The position numbers were made by a program, and so were the translations under genes. A stretch of DNA of 64,000 nt from an uncultured beta proteobacterium. GTDB lineage: Bacteria > Pseudomonadota > Gammaproteobacteria > Burkholderiales > Rhodocyclaceae. Positions 53,203 to 62,091 of the stretch are shown here, one piece after another. The stretch is from contig CAISOB010000024.1 in assembly GCA_903886975.1 (NCBI GenBank), positions 47,251 through 111,250 on the forward strand. The letters are read 5' to 3'. Positions within the stretch are counted from its first letter, which is position 1. Each line of letters opens with the position of its first letter. Below the pieces are notes generated by a model. That model worked only from the letters and a program-made list of their open reading frames with translations. It searched no databases and was not told the origin of the DNA.

Positions 53203-54317
53203 AGAATTTCCTTTTCGCCACCCAAAAGGTTGTAAAAAACTTCTTTGTGCCGATTGATCCAATGCGGAATATCGAACCGGTCAAGCGCCCTTGCCCTGGC
53301 GTTCGCAGCAAATGCTGCGTGTTGCCGCGCGATTGAGATCATCCCGAGCCCGATTTCCTCAGTGGTCGGTACGTGCGATCGCTCCCAATCATCGACCGGG
53401 CAGGTCAACCCGATTCCGGCATCATCCCCAACCAATTCGGGAACCCCGCCGCTGGCCGAGTACAGCACCGGCAGACCGCAAGAAAGCGCTTCAAGGACGG
53501 CATTGGGGCAAGGGTCGTTGTATTTCGTCATGACGTAAGCGTCGGCCGAGCGGTACACGGAAGGAGCTGACTTCTGGGTGTAGGGTCCAAGGAATACGAG
53601 CTGGTCCTCGCGCAACCCCAGACGGGCACGCAACCGATGAATTTCCGACAGCACCGTAGCATCGACAATTCCCGCAATCTTTAGACAGGCATCGAGGCCA
53701 AGTGAACCGGCGTAATGGAGCCCCATGACCGCACTCTCGACCCGATAAGCCAGATGGGGGGCAATCTTGCCGGTAATCAGAAACGAATACCGGCCTCTTG
53801 GTTGAAGCCACTCCTGTCGTGGAATGAAATGTGACGCATCAACCGCGTTGTAAAGTACTTCACTGTCGCCTTCCCTCGGCCCAAGAAACTTCGCCGCGGC
53901 GCGGCGACAGAAATCACTTTGATAGAAAACCCAATTTGCAGCCCGATAAGGGCTTGCCATGCTGTTGTTCTTACTTTCCCAATCCCCGTCATACCACCCC
54001 GGATAATACACACCGTTCTGGTTGTATACGATCGGCACACTTGCTCGCCGCAACAACTTCAAAGCATAGTCCGGCAAATAAGTTGCGTTGCTCAGCAGAT
54101 AAACGATGTTGTAACCGAATCGGCACTCCGGGAATTGAGCCTTTAGGCGTTGCACCTTGACCAGCGGTCCGCCGGCATCTCCACCACGCGCCCCGCCGTA
54201 AAAGACCGAGTGTCGGGATCGCGACGGCATGAGGGTATTGGCTGCCACAAGCAAGCCGCAGAGTTCCCGATAGCACGCGCGAAGCGAGGCATCGAGGTGG
54301 ATCTTGCTGTGCCCCAT
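53199..54317 (-). CDS. GT4 family glycosyltransferase
   Basis: A 372-residue GT-B transferase. Its N-terminal domain shows HSVFYGGARGGDAGGPLVKVQ, and the C-terminal one has ITGKIAPH, VFLGPYTQ, DPCPNAVLEALSCGLPVLYS (EX7E) and GGVPELV. The start of the protein is less conserved than usual for the family, so the start at 54317 may be too far upstream. It is 24 bases after the next gene up. Confidence 0.86.
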   Translation of the reverse strand: MGHSKIHLDASLRACYRELCGLLVAANTLMPSRSRHSVFYGGARGGDAGGPLVKVQRLKAQFPECRFGYNIVYLLSNATYLPDYALKLLRRASVPIVYNQNGVYYPGWYDGDWESKNNSMASPYRAANWVFYQSDFCRRAAAKFLGPREGDSEVLYNAVDASHFIPRQEWLQPRGRYSFLITGKIAPHLAYRVESAVMGLHYAGSLGLDACLKIAGIVDATVLSEIHRLRARLGLREDQLVFLGPYTQKSAPSVYRSADAYVMTKYNDPCPNAVLEALSCGLPVLYSASGGVPELVGDDAGIGLTCPVDDWERSHVPTTEEIGLGMISIARQHAAFAANARARALDRFDIPHWINRHKEVFYNLLGGEKEIL

Positions 54318-54341
54318 GTCTTCGTTGTTGGCAGGAATAAT

Positions 54342-55457
54342 TTAGAGATGTTCCATCAACGGCACGTACACCTGCTCATAATGAGCTCGCGCCACTACCG
54401 GCCAGGCGCATGATTGAACGGCAATACCGGCCAGTCGTCGCAATTCCATACCTTCATCCGGCAAATCCAAGATGGATAGCGCACTGGCAACGATCTGTTC
54501 CGACTCGACATCCGTCGCCAATCCGCCGCTAACACCATCGACAAGCAAGTCGGGCGCCATCCCCACCGGGGTTGAGACAACCGGAACTCCACTCGCCATG
54601 CTCTCCATCAAACCCATCGGCCCACCCTCCTCTCGTGAGGTAACGAAGTACAGGTCCAATGCGTGATAACACTCCGCCAGGTCATGGTGATTTTTCGCGT
54701 AGGTGTGCACAAAAGGAATGCCCAACCGTTCCAGCGCCTGCTTAACGAAACCGCGTGCCGGACCAGTCAGAAAAACGGTTACCGGGTGGTGTTTTGCCAG
54801 CTTTGCAACCGCTTCGACGAAAATGTCCGGCCCTTTGATGCGCTTCGGCTCCATGCCGTCGCCCCAGCCCATGCCGTCCTTTTGGAAGGAGCCGACTACC
54901 ATGCGGTCTGGCGCAAGACCGAAACGCTCACGCACTGTCGTGCGTTGCGCCGACGTCGGTGGGACAAATACACGGGTGTCGACGCCAATCGGAATGCGCA
55001 CCACCATCTCGCGAGGAACTCCCCATTCCAGCAACCGACGTTCAATCAGTCCCGCGCCGGTTACAATCTTGGAAAGGCTTGGCACGCTATCGAGGAAACG
55101 ATCAATATGTTCTGCCACGTCTGGCCCGTCTTCCCGCTTTCCGTGAAAAAACGACGTGACGTAACTGTTGCCGCGCGGCATGTGCGCGCCCCAAGTCAGC
55201 CACATATATTGCGAGCCGAAATGTACGACGCGATTCGCGATGCGCTGCGGCTCGACCGTGGTGGCCACCGTCTCCGGATGAATTCCGTTGATTTCGTCGC
55301 GGATGTTTTCGCCAACCCAACGGATGGCCCAATCGGCTTTTTCGATTACGAACTGTACCGGCGCGCCTTCGCCAGTCCACAAGCCTGTTGCGGCCGCGAA
55401 CTTCCAAGGCAAGCACGCGGCTCGAAACTTCCATGGGCGCAACAAATCCTTAATCAT
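54342..55457 (-). CDS. GT4 family glycosyltransferase
   Basis: A 371-residue GT-B transferase. The second domain holds VRIPIGVDTRVFVPP, VGSFQKDGMGWGDGMEPKRIKG, and SREEGGPMGLMESMASGVPVV with the EX7E glutamates. GGPMGLMESMASG is a common mark of GT4 enzymes. It begins in an ATGA overlap with the dehydratase gene before it. The sugar is not known, but GDP-sugars are likely from that neighbour. Confidence 0.87.
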   Translation of the reverse strand: MIKDLLRPWKFRAACLPWKFAAATGLWTGEGAPVQFVIEKADWAIRWVGENIRDEINGIHPETVATTVEPQRIANRVVHFGSQYMWLTWGAHMPRGNSYVTSFFHGKREDGPDVAEHIDRFLDSVPSLSKIVTGAGLIERRLLEWGVPREMVVRIPIGVDTRVFVPPTSAQRTTVRERFGLAPDRMVVGSFQKDGMGWGDGMEPKRIKGPDIFVEAVAKLAKHHPVTVFLTGPARGFVKQALERLGIPFVHTYAKNHHDLAECYHALDLYFVTSREEGGPMGLMESMASGVPVVSTPVGMAPDLLVDGVSGGLATDVESEQIVASALSILDLPDEGMELRRLAGIAVQSCAWPVVARAHYEQVYVPLMEHL

Positions 55458-56458
55458 CGAGATGACATGTCTTTGAATGATTGGCCATCAAGGCGGGCAC
55501 GTTCCGCGACGGTCATCCGTTCGGCGACTTCCCGCATCCGGGTTCTCGCCGCCCAATCGAGCTTGTTCCTGGCCATTGCGGCATTTCCGAAGCCACAGCG
55601 GATTTCCGACGGGCGGAACAAAGTGGGATCAATCCGCACGTGGTCCCGCCACTGCAGCCCCTGAGTCGCGAAAGCCGTGGCGACAAAGTCCTGAAGCGAG
55701 TTGACCTCGCCCGTGGCGATCACGAAGTCCTCAGGTTCCGGCAATTGCAGCATCGCCCACATCGCTTCGACATATTCGGGAGCCCACCCCCAATCGCGCC
55801 GCACCGACAGGTCGCCCAGAACAAGCTCACCGCCGCCGTTGCGACCAATTCGCGCCGCTGCCGCCGCGATCTTGCGAGTGACGAAACGGATGGGGCGCAG
55901 CGGTGATTCGTGATTGAAAAGAATGCCGGAACAGGCATGCAGCCCGTAACTCTCGCGATAGTTCGCGACTTCCCAAAAGGCCGTAGCCTTGGCCACTGCA
56001 TAGGGGCTGCGCGGATGGAACGGCGTTGCCTCATCCGCTGGAACATCATCGGTGTTACCAAAACACTCCGACGATCCCGCGTTATAAAAACGGGTTCGCG
56101 CTCCGAGGAAGCGCAGCGCTTCCAGTATATTCAGTGTCGCGGTAGCGATGCTTTCAAGCGTCTCAACCGGTTGCTGAAAAGACAGACCAACCGAACTTTG
56201 TCCTGACAGATTATAGATTTCCTCTGGCTCAACCTTCGAGATAGTCTGCAATACACTACGAAAGTCCGTAAGCGCCGCGGAATGCAGTGTCACCTTGCCA
56301 CCTGCACCGACAGCAGCAAGAGAGCTGAACATCGAGGATTCGGCATCACGGGAAGTGCCATGAACCACATAATTCTTGTCCAGCAACAGGCGCGCGAGAT
56401 AAGCGCCGTCCTGACCGGAAATGCCGAAAATCAGTGCCGTCTTGGGTGACTTGGTCAT
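55454..56458 (-). CDS. GDP-mannose 4,6-dehydratase-like enzyme
   Basis: A 334-residue extended SDR that resembles Gmd, which makes GDP-4-keto-6-deoxymannose. The cofactor loop is FGISGQDGAYLARLLL, the catalytic region has YNAGSSECFGNT and the Tyr-Lys pair SPYAVAKATAF, and ILFNHESPLRP is a Gmd mark. At about 334 residues it is a little shorter than E. coli Gmd. No GDP-fucose synthase stands next to it, so GDP-rhamnose or GDP-perosamine-type products are possible. Confidence 0.88.
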   Translation of the reverse strand: MTKSPKTALIFGISGQDGAYLARLLLDKNYVVHGTSRDAESSMFSSLAAVGAGGKVTLHSAALTDFRSVLQTISKVEPEEIYNLSGQSSVGLSFQQPVETLESIATATLNILEALRFLGARTRFYNAGSSECFGNTDDVPADEATPFHPRSPYAVAKATAFWEVANYRESYGLHACSGILFNHESPLRPIRFVTRKIAAAAARIGRNGGGELVLGDLSVRRDWGWAPEYVEAMWAMLQLPEPEDFVIATGEVNSLQDFVATAFATQGLQWRDHVRIDPTLFRPSEIRCGFGNAAMARNKLDWAARTRMREVAERMTVAERARLDGQSFKDMSSR

Positions 56459-56473
56459 GTGCGTGCTCGTCTT

Positions 56474-57277
56474 CTAGAGGGCGCGGGATTCAATGTCAGG
56501 CTTGCGTGCGACAGCCAAAGTCATGTGCGCGACAAGCCAACCGGGCACAAAGGGCGCCAACGCTACCGATAGCGCCTTGGTGAAGAACCATCCGTAAGGC
56601 AAGCCGAGTTCGTGGTGCAGGAAGCGCATCACTCCCTGTCGCTTGTGGATCGGATATACCGAAACGACCTCGAACCCTCCGATGGCGAGTTCCTGGGCAA
56701 GCTCGGCGCGGGTAAACCGGTACTGATAGAAACGCAGACTGGCTTGAGCCTGGCGGAATCGAGCGAAGGTCCCACGCACCGCGTGACGTAAATTATCGAG
56801 GGGTACCGAAACAAACAACAGCCCTCCGGGCTTAAGAACGCGCATCGCTTCACGAATGCAGTCCTGTGGCCCGACTTCGAAGTGTTCGAAAACCCCCCAG
56901 GAGAAGTATGCGTCGAACTCCCCGTCAGAGAAGCCGGTAGCTCGAATATCACCCACCGCAAATTCTGCTTCCGGGAACCGTGCCTGTAGCTGTTCAATGG
57001 TCTTGCGGCTCAAGTCAAGGCCGACGCAGCGAAAACCTTCACGATTCAGGGCCAATACCCAGTCACCCAATCCACAGCCACCGTCGAGGATCCGCGCGCC
57101 CTTAGGCAAGGTTGCCAGTTGCCTGCTCATAATTTTGAATTCGTCCCTGGACGGAATGCGATCGATCGCACCTTTAGGGCCGCCTTCCTTGTCCCAGACC
57201 TGAGTCCAGTAAGCTTCAACGAAATCGGTTTCGTCGAGACCTGCAGAATCGGCGACTGCGATGTAGTCCTTGCGCAT
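56474..57277 (-). CDS. SAM-dependent methyltransferase
   Basis: A 267-residue class I methyltransferase. SAM motif I is ILDGGCGLGDWVLALNREG, motif II is CVGLDLS, then FSWGVFEHFEVG and MRVLKPGGLLFVSVP. I chose the ATG at 57275-57277; the frame extends to a TTG at 57412 that would add 45 hydrophobic residues. The 166 bases before this start show no clear promoter. It may methylate a sugar of the polysaccharide. Confidence 0.82.
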   Translation of the reverse strand: MRKDYIAVADSAGLDETDFVEAYWTQVWDKEGGPKGAIDRIPSRDEFKIMSRQLATLPKGARILDGGCGLGDWVLALNREGFRCVGLDLSRKTIEQLQARFPEAEFAVGDIRATGFSDGEFDAYFSWGVFEHFEVGPQDCIREAMRVLKPGGLLFVSVPLDNLRHAVRGTFARFRQAQASLRFYQYRFTRAELAQELAIGGFEVVSVYPIHKRQGVMRFLHHELGLPYGWFFTKALSVALAPFVPGWLVAHMTLAVARKPDIESRAL

Positions 57278-57443
57278 CTGGAGAATCAATCCTAGTGAGG
57301 AGAGTGATTGCGAAACGCCAACCGGACCTAACACCGGTATGGTCAGCGCAACAATTTTCTGTGCAATTATGCTGGAATAGGGCGTTAAAGGAGATGCAGA
57401 TGCCAGCGGCAAGGTCTGTCAAGTCTGATACACATAAGGCTCT

Positions 57444-58070
57444 TCAAACGCCAGTTTCCGTTTGAGTGTCAATGCCACCCGCGCCACGAACCGAGATGAC
57501 TCTTGCAGGGACACCGGCAACTATCGCGTACGGTGGAACGTCTTTCGTGACAACCGCACCGGCGCCAACAATAGCGCCTTTCGCAATCGTCACATCGGGA
57601 AGTATCACCGCATTTGACGCGATCCAGACATCATCCTCAATGATGATGACCCCTTCCCACATTCCCTGATCGATGATTGGAATATCAATTCTCGAAAAGG
57701 CATGATTGTTTGATCGAATGACGACGTTAGGCCCGATCGAAACATCGTTTCCGATCTCAATTCTCCCTTTACCACGGGCGTTAATCATCACGTTCGCGTT
57801 GGCACTGAACCGATCGCCGATACGTATCGCACTTTCGGGGGTCGAAAATATTCTGCAATCCGACCCGACATAGCAACCGCGGCCAAAATATATTTCATTC
57901 GGACAGGTCAACCAGACTCCGGCTTCGATGCGAATTCCTGAGGCAGCCCCCAACCTCTTTTCGTAATAGGCGCACCGTAAGGACATGCCGATAGCGCCAG
58001 GCATATATCTTAGGATCGCTTCCAGCCAGTCCTTTATTTCTCTCAGAACCGAACGAATGAGGGCGCTCAT
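57444..58070 (-). CDS. Hexapeptide-repeat acyltransferase (WbbJ/maltose O-acetyltransferase type)
   Basis: A 208-residue left-handed beta-helix transferase. Repeats run from about residue 45 to the C-terminal end, with [20 protein letters not shown] (catalytic His in NNHAF), [38 protein letters not shown]. It would acetylate a sugar hydroxyl. It starts ten bases after the upstream glycosyltransferase. Confidence 0.88.
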   Translation of the reverse strand: MSALIRSVLREIKDWLEAILRYMPGAIGMSLRCAYYEKRLGAASGIRIEAGVWLTCPNEIYFGRGCYVGSDCRIFSTPESAIRIGDRFSANANVMINARGKGRIEIGNDVSIGPNVVIRSNNHAFSRIDIPIIDQGMWEGVIIIEDDVWIASNAVILPDVTIAKGAIVGAGAVVTKDVPPYAIVAGVPARVISVRGAGGIDTQTETGV

Positions 58071-58080
58071 GTGGTTTTCT

Positions 58081-59106
58081 TCAATAAGGCACCTGATTTC
58101 TCAGCCACAGCCAAGGATTCCGGAGGAGATGTCGTCGTCTCGACAGAATTTCCTCGCGGTTTGCCATCAGTTCGTCGAACAATGCCAAATAACCATGGCA
58201 CATCCGCGACGAAGTGTGCGGGTAGTTTGGCATTCGGGCCACAAGCCGTCCGTAGTCATCCATAAACTGATTCAGGGCATTCAGAAAGCTGCCTGGATCG
58301 GAGAACTCGATTCCAAATCCGGAACAATACTCGGGAAGCGCTCCGCTCTGTCTATAGAGCAAAGGCAAACCGCAAAGGGCGCCTTCGATGTGGTGCATGC
58401 CCGCCGGTTCGTTCATGCTCCCCGTAACGTATCCATGATGAGTGCGAAGTTCCTGCGCCAAGGCGGCCCCATTCATTGGCGGCAGGTAACTGACGTTCTT
58501 AAATGCGAACCCCTTAGGAAGGTTACCGATATACGTAAACCTGATTCTGTCCCGCCACTCGGGCTCGCCGATCAAATCATCCAGAAGACGATAAATATCG
58601 AAACCCTTCATCAGGTTGCCGCCCCAATGATGCGTGACCAGCTTGAATGGCTCCTTGCCATCCCACGCGCGAAACCCATGACTGTTGAAGATCGCGGGAT
58701 CTCCCCCGTTCAGGATCACCGATGCGGAAGACTTGCGTCGCCAAAGATTCAGGTCCCGCAACCAGGAAGCGATGAATACGGTGTGATCGGCACAGTAGTT
58801 AGCCTGTCTGAGCAGGCGGTTCATATGCCGTGACCCTTTGCGCTCGTCGCATTCATTGATTCGGTGAATGACCAGCGCCAGCGGGTTGTGAAAAAGCAGA
58901 TATCGAAGGATTGCTCCGGCGCCAAATGAAACGTTCGAGCTACGCGCTCTGGGGTCGGCCAGTACGATAAGGTCAATATCCTTGTCAAGCAGATCAAATC
59001 TGACTTGATCACCTCTGCTCTCGAGCGCTTCAGCCAGAGAACGAGCAAACTGGTTGCCTCCACCCCACGGGCCATCCTGAATGTGGAAACCAATCGCGAT
59101 CTTCAC
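58081..59106 (-). CDS. Glycosyltransferase (GT-B type)
   Basis: A 341-residue protein that reads as a GT-B transferase. It has the N-terminal [21 protein letters not shown] glycine-rich loop, [12 protein letters not shown] before the linker, YIGNLPKG and [23 protein letters not shown] with a variant EX7E motif. I chose the GTG at 59104-59106, which has GGGAAGGG before it; the frame runs further up but only through a REP-like repeat (59167-59186), whose read-through gives an artefact peptide. Sugar not known. Confidence 0.8.
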   Translation of the reverse strand: MKIAIGFHIQDGPWGGGNQFARSLAEALESRGDQVRFDLLDKDIDLIVLADPRARSSNVSFGAGAILRYLLFHNPLALVIHRINECDERKGSRHMNRLLRQANYCADHTVFIASWLRDLNLWRRKSSASVILNGGDPAIFNSHGFRAWDGKEPFKLVTHHWGGNLMKGFDIYRLLDDLIGEPEWRDRIRFTYIGNLPKGFAFKNVSYLPPMNGAALAQELRTHHGYVTGSMNEPAGMHHIEGALCGLPLLYRQSGALPEYCSGFGIEFSDPGSFLNALNQFMDDYGRLVARMPNYPHTSSRMCHGYLALFDELMANREEILSRRRHLLRNPWLWLRNQVPY

Positions 59107-59166
59107 GTATTCACCCTTCCCATGAGTAGCCCACGACAACGCATCGAGCATCACATCGCATTCGTC

Positions 59167-59186
59167 ATTCCGGCGAACGCCGGAAT
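59167..59186. repeat. REP-like inverted repeat
   Basis: ATTCCGGCGAACGCCGGAAT is a perfect palindrome with 9-base arms around AA, flanked by CGTC on the left and CCAG on the right. This form (CGTCATTCC..GGAATCCAG) is like the small intergenic repeats found in many copies in proteobacterial genomes. Only one copy is seen in this window, in the 147-base gap between two glycosyltransferase genes. Confidence 0.75.
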
Positions 59187-59253
59187 CCAGAAGAATCAAC
59201 GAACTGGGCACCGGCTTTCGGCGGTGTGACGGCCCCTAAAGGAAACAATAACT

Positions 59254-60363
59254 TCAGCAACAATTGGCGAGAACTTCGACATCGCTATTCATGCGATCCA
59301 TGGAAAACTTGGAAAGCGCGGTGCAACGCGCCGCTGCGCCGATCCGTCGCCGCAAATCAGGATCGAGGCGCAATCTTTCTACCGCATCGGCCAATGCCTG
59401 CGCATCCCCTGGCTTCACCAGAATGCAGTTGCTCCCGGAAACGAATAGATCCGGATCCCACAGGCCACGAATTTTCGACAAGACCACGGCACGACCACAT
59501 GCCATTGCCTGGAGAGTCACGCTGTAGCCTGTTGGCTGGTTAACATCTCGCAGAGGCACCGCGACCACGGCAGCCTTGCGGTACATCTCACGCAGATCCT
59601 GGTCGCTTATTTGTGCAGCGTGATAGCTCCCGTTTACCAGGTGAATATTGTTGCGTTCTGGCGGAATGGCCAGTGGCAACCGCGTCAGGATGTGAACTGC
59701 GACAGTCAGCGGCGCGCGAATTAGAGTGTCATAGTCCCGCTTCGGGTCGGAGCCCGCCGAGAAGACGATATCCTGCTCTTGACCGGTTTCGTCGGGAGAC
59801 CAGAAGTCGGTGTCGACGCCGAAACGGAACAGGCTTGTCCGTTCAGCCGCCAAACCATAACGAACAATCGACTCCTGCCTATCTTTCTCGCCGAAAAAAA
59901 ACAGGTGGTCCAAGTTATGCACCGCTTTGCGAATGACCCTTTCGGTCAGCCAGTCAAAAGGGGAGTTGGATTCCGCCAGTATGTCAGACAGGCCATGGAA
60001 ACCACCAATCAGTTTGGTCTTTCGACTCACCGAGCGGCCATACAGGCCAAGCGAAAGACTGAAAGCATCGGTAAAGCTGATAGCCGTGTCGCAAGCGGCC
60101 AACTCCTGCGACAGCGCGACGACTCGCTGCCTCGTAAACCCCATATTCAAACAGCGATTACGGATTCGTTCCAGAAACAGGAGAGTCCTGTTCAGAATTG
60201 TCGACGGCCTGGCGCGACTGTCGGCCATACGCACGTCGAACCCTTTGTCTCTAAGGGAAAGAAATCCATAAAAGAACTCTTTCGGCACACTCCCATTCTC
60301 AGCACCTTCGATACGCCCAGCGCGGCCGGCAGAAGGATACAAGAAGAGAATCCTTTTACTCAT
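59254..60363 (-). CDS. GT4 family glycosyltransferase
   Basis: A 369-residue GT-B transferase. Marks are LFLYPSAGRAGRIEGAENG at the start, FRFGVDTDFWSP before the second domain, VFSAGSDPKRDYDTLI, and PTGYSVTLQAMACGRAVVLS as the EX7E-like region, where the first Glu seems replaced. It begins in an ATGA overlap with the epimerase gene upstream. Confidence 0.84.
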   Translation of the reverse strand: MSKRILFLYPSAGRAGRIEGAENGSVPKEFFYGFLSLRDKGFDVRMADSRARPSTILNRTLLFLERIRNRCLNMGFTRQRVVALSQELAACDTAISFTDAFSLSLGLYGRSVSRKTKLIGGFHGLSDILAESNSPFDWLTERVIRKAVHNLDHLFFFGEKDRQESIVRYGLAAERTSLFRFGVDTDFWSPDETGQEQDIVFSAGSDPKRDYDTLIRAPLTVAVHILTRLPLAIPPERNNIHLVNGSYHAAQISDQDLREMYRKAAVVAVPLRDVNQPTGYSVTLQAMACGRAVVLSKIRGLWDPDLFVSGSNCILVKPGDAQALADAVERLRLDPDLRRRIGAAARCTALSKFSMDRMNSDVEVLANCC

Positions 60364-61352
60364 ACCACCACGTTCTTGACAAAGGTGGTTTCATACCAAC
60401 CGAGCATGCGTTTGATGCCACTTTCCAAGTCGATACTCAAACGAAAGTCAGGAACAGCGGCACGCAAGACGCTTGAATCGGCGCTCTTAACGAACCGGCC
60501 TTCTGGCTTTCCCGCATCAGTGAGGATATTCGGGGCACGGCCACTTACGCTGCAAATCAACTCAACCAGCTCACGCATCGTGACGGTGTCTTCTGTGCCA
60601 ATGTTGACCGGACCGGCGAAATTTTCTTCGACCAGCCGCATCATTAGCCATGCACAGTCGCTGGCGTGCATGTAATTTCGGCGTTGTCGCCCACTGCCCC
60701 AGATCACCAGCGGATCATCACCGTCCGCCACGCGCTTCACCAGCATCGGGATGGCCTGGCTAAAATTCCCCTGCCAGGCGTATCGCTCGCCATATATGTT
60801 GAACGGTCGCACGATGGTCGTCGCCACGCCTGTTTCCCGATGGAAAAGCTGGGTTTTGGCCTCCAGGAAGCGTTTCGCCCAACCGTAGCCGAGATTGACG
60901 ATCTCCGGTTCCCCGGTAAACACCGGCAATTCCGGCACGGTTTCTGGCCCGTCGTCGGGGTAGACGCAGGAAGAGCTTGTAACCAGGAGTGCCTGGGGCG
61001 GATTGCGACGCAGAGCTTCGAGCAAGTTTGTGGTAATGCGTTCGTTATGCTCGAGGATTTCCAGATGCCGGCTCCCGGAGTAAGCGACCCCGAAGGCACG
61101 GCTGGCCAGATGGAATATCACATCGGCGTCAGACAGTAATTCAAGCGCGACGCCGCGCTCCTCCAAGTCGCCCCGCCGCAATTCGAAACGGCCTTCGGAC
61201 TGCTGCAGATTACCAAGACGACCTTTGGAAAGGTCATCGACCACGGTGACGCGAGCTCCCCTAGCTATAAGATGGTCGACAAGATGAGATCCAATAAGGC
61301 CTGCGCCGCCGGTGACGATGCAATGTCGGGAATCAAGGTCAAGTTTTTCCAT
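60360..61352 (-). CDS. NAD-dependent nucleotide-sugar epimerase/dehydratase
   Basis: A 330-residue extended SDR. It has VTGGAGLIGSHLVDHLI as NAD loop, LVTSSSCVYPDD with the catalytic Ser, and GYGWAKRFLEA for Tyr-Lys, then RPFNIYGERYAWQGN. It is like many UDP-glucose epimerases and dTDP-glucose dehydratases without a clear assignment. The context of a cytidylyltransferase and glycosyltransferases puts it in sugar-nucleotide synthesis. Confidence 0.88.
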   Translation of the reverse strand: MEKLDLDSRHCIVTGGAGLIGSHLVDHLIARGARVTVVDDLSKGRLGNLQQSEGRFELRRGDLEERGVALELLSDADVIFHLASRAFGVAYSGSRHLEILEHNERITTNLLEALRRNPPQALLVTSSSCVYPDDGPETVPELPVFTGEPEIVNLGYGWAKRFLEAKTQLFHRETGVATTIVRPFNIYGERYAWQGNFSQAIPMLVKRVADGDDPLVIWGSGRQRRNYMHASDCAWLMMRLVEENFAGPVNIGTEDTVTMRELVELICSVSGRAPNILTDAGKPEGRFVKSADSSVLRAAVPDFRLSIDLESGIKRMLGWYETTFVKNVVV

Positions 61353-61368
61353 TTGCTCGTGGCTGAAA

Positions 61369-62091
61369 TTACTGAGGCAAGGATCTTCGGCGCCGTGACA
61401 GGATAAGTTCCACCTGCTCCAGATCCCAAAGGGTGTCGATACTAACGTGTTCTCCCTCGATTACCAAGGCGGCTGTCCGCGCGCCCTTGATCGTATGCTG
61501 ATTCAATAGGCAATCACGGGTGATGGCGTAGGCGATACCGTTGCGGTGATATACAGGCTTCAGTTGCTGGCGGGCGATGATGGTTGCTCCCGCTGGGTCG
61601 TAGTAGTCCATCTTGCCATCCGCGGCAACAGTCAATTGTTTCAGAGGATGACCTTTGGAATCGGTTTCCGAGACAGTCCACACCGCATCCCAGTCGCCCT
61701 GCACGAGTTTGTTCAGGCAATCACGCACATGCGCAGGTTCTCGAAGAGGTGACGTGGGTTGCAGCATCAACACGATGTCGTAAGTTATGCCATCCAACTC
61801 TTCGCAAGCGAGCAGTGCCTGGGTCAGGACCTCGAGGTCGCCGATACGGTCCCCGGACAAACTTTCCGGGCGGCGAAATGGTGCGGCAATACCCGCCTCT
61901 TCAGCGACGCTGGCAATTTCGTCATTGTCCGTGGAAACAACCGCGCGGTCGATTTCCGGTAATTCCCGGATCACCTCGCCAACCAGCGCCACCAACGGAA
62001 CGCCATTGACCGGCTTGAGGTTCTTGAGGGGAATGCCCTTGCTGCCACCGCGTGCAGGAACAACGGCGAGGACACGCTTATGTCCGATCAT
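61369..62091 (-). CDS. Acylneuraminate cytidylyltransferase-like enzyme (NeuA family)
   Basis: A 240-residue nucleotidyltransferase that would activate a sugar acid with CTP. It has the family start VVPARGGSKGIPLKNLKPVNG, DRAVVSTDNDEIA, RPESLSGD and MLQPTSPLREPAHV. The substrate may be a sialic acid-type nonulosonate or a related acid such as Kdo-like sugars; no NeuB or NeuC is present in the window, so the set may continue beyond the edge. It overlaps the gene before it by ATGA. Confidence 0.88.
   Translation of the reverse strand: MIGHKRVLAVVPARGGSKGIPLKNLKPVNGVPLVALVGEVIRELPEIDRAVVSTDNDEIASVAEEAGIAAPFRRPESLSGDRIGDLEVLTQALLACEELDGITYDIVLMLQPTSPLREPAHVRDCLNKLVQGDWDAVWTVSETDSKGHPLKQLTVAADGKMDYYDPAGATIIARQQLKPVYHRNGIAYAITRDCLLNQHTIKGARTAALVIEGEHVSIDTLWDLEQVELILSRRRRSLPQ

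Noticed and set aside
59107..59211. N-terminal extension of the glycosyltransferase at 58081-59106
   Set aside because: It runs through the REP-like repeat and reads LDSGVRRNDE, a common artefact peptide from such repeats; the GTG with a ribosome site is better.
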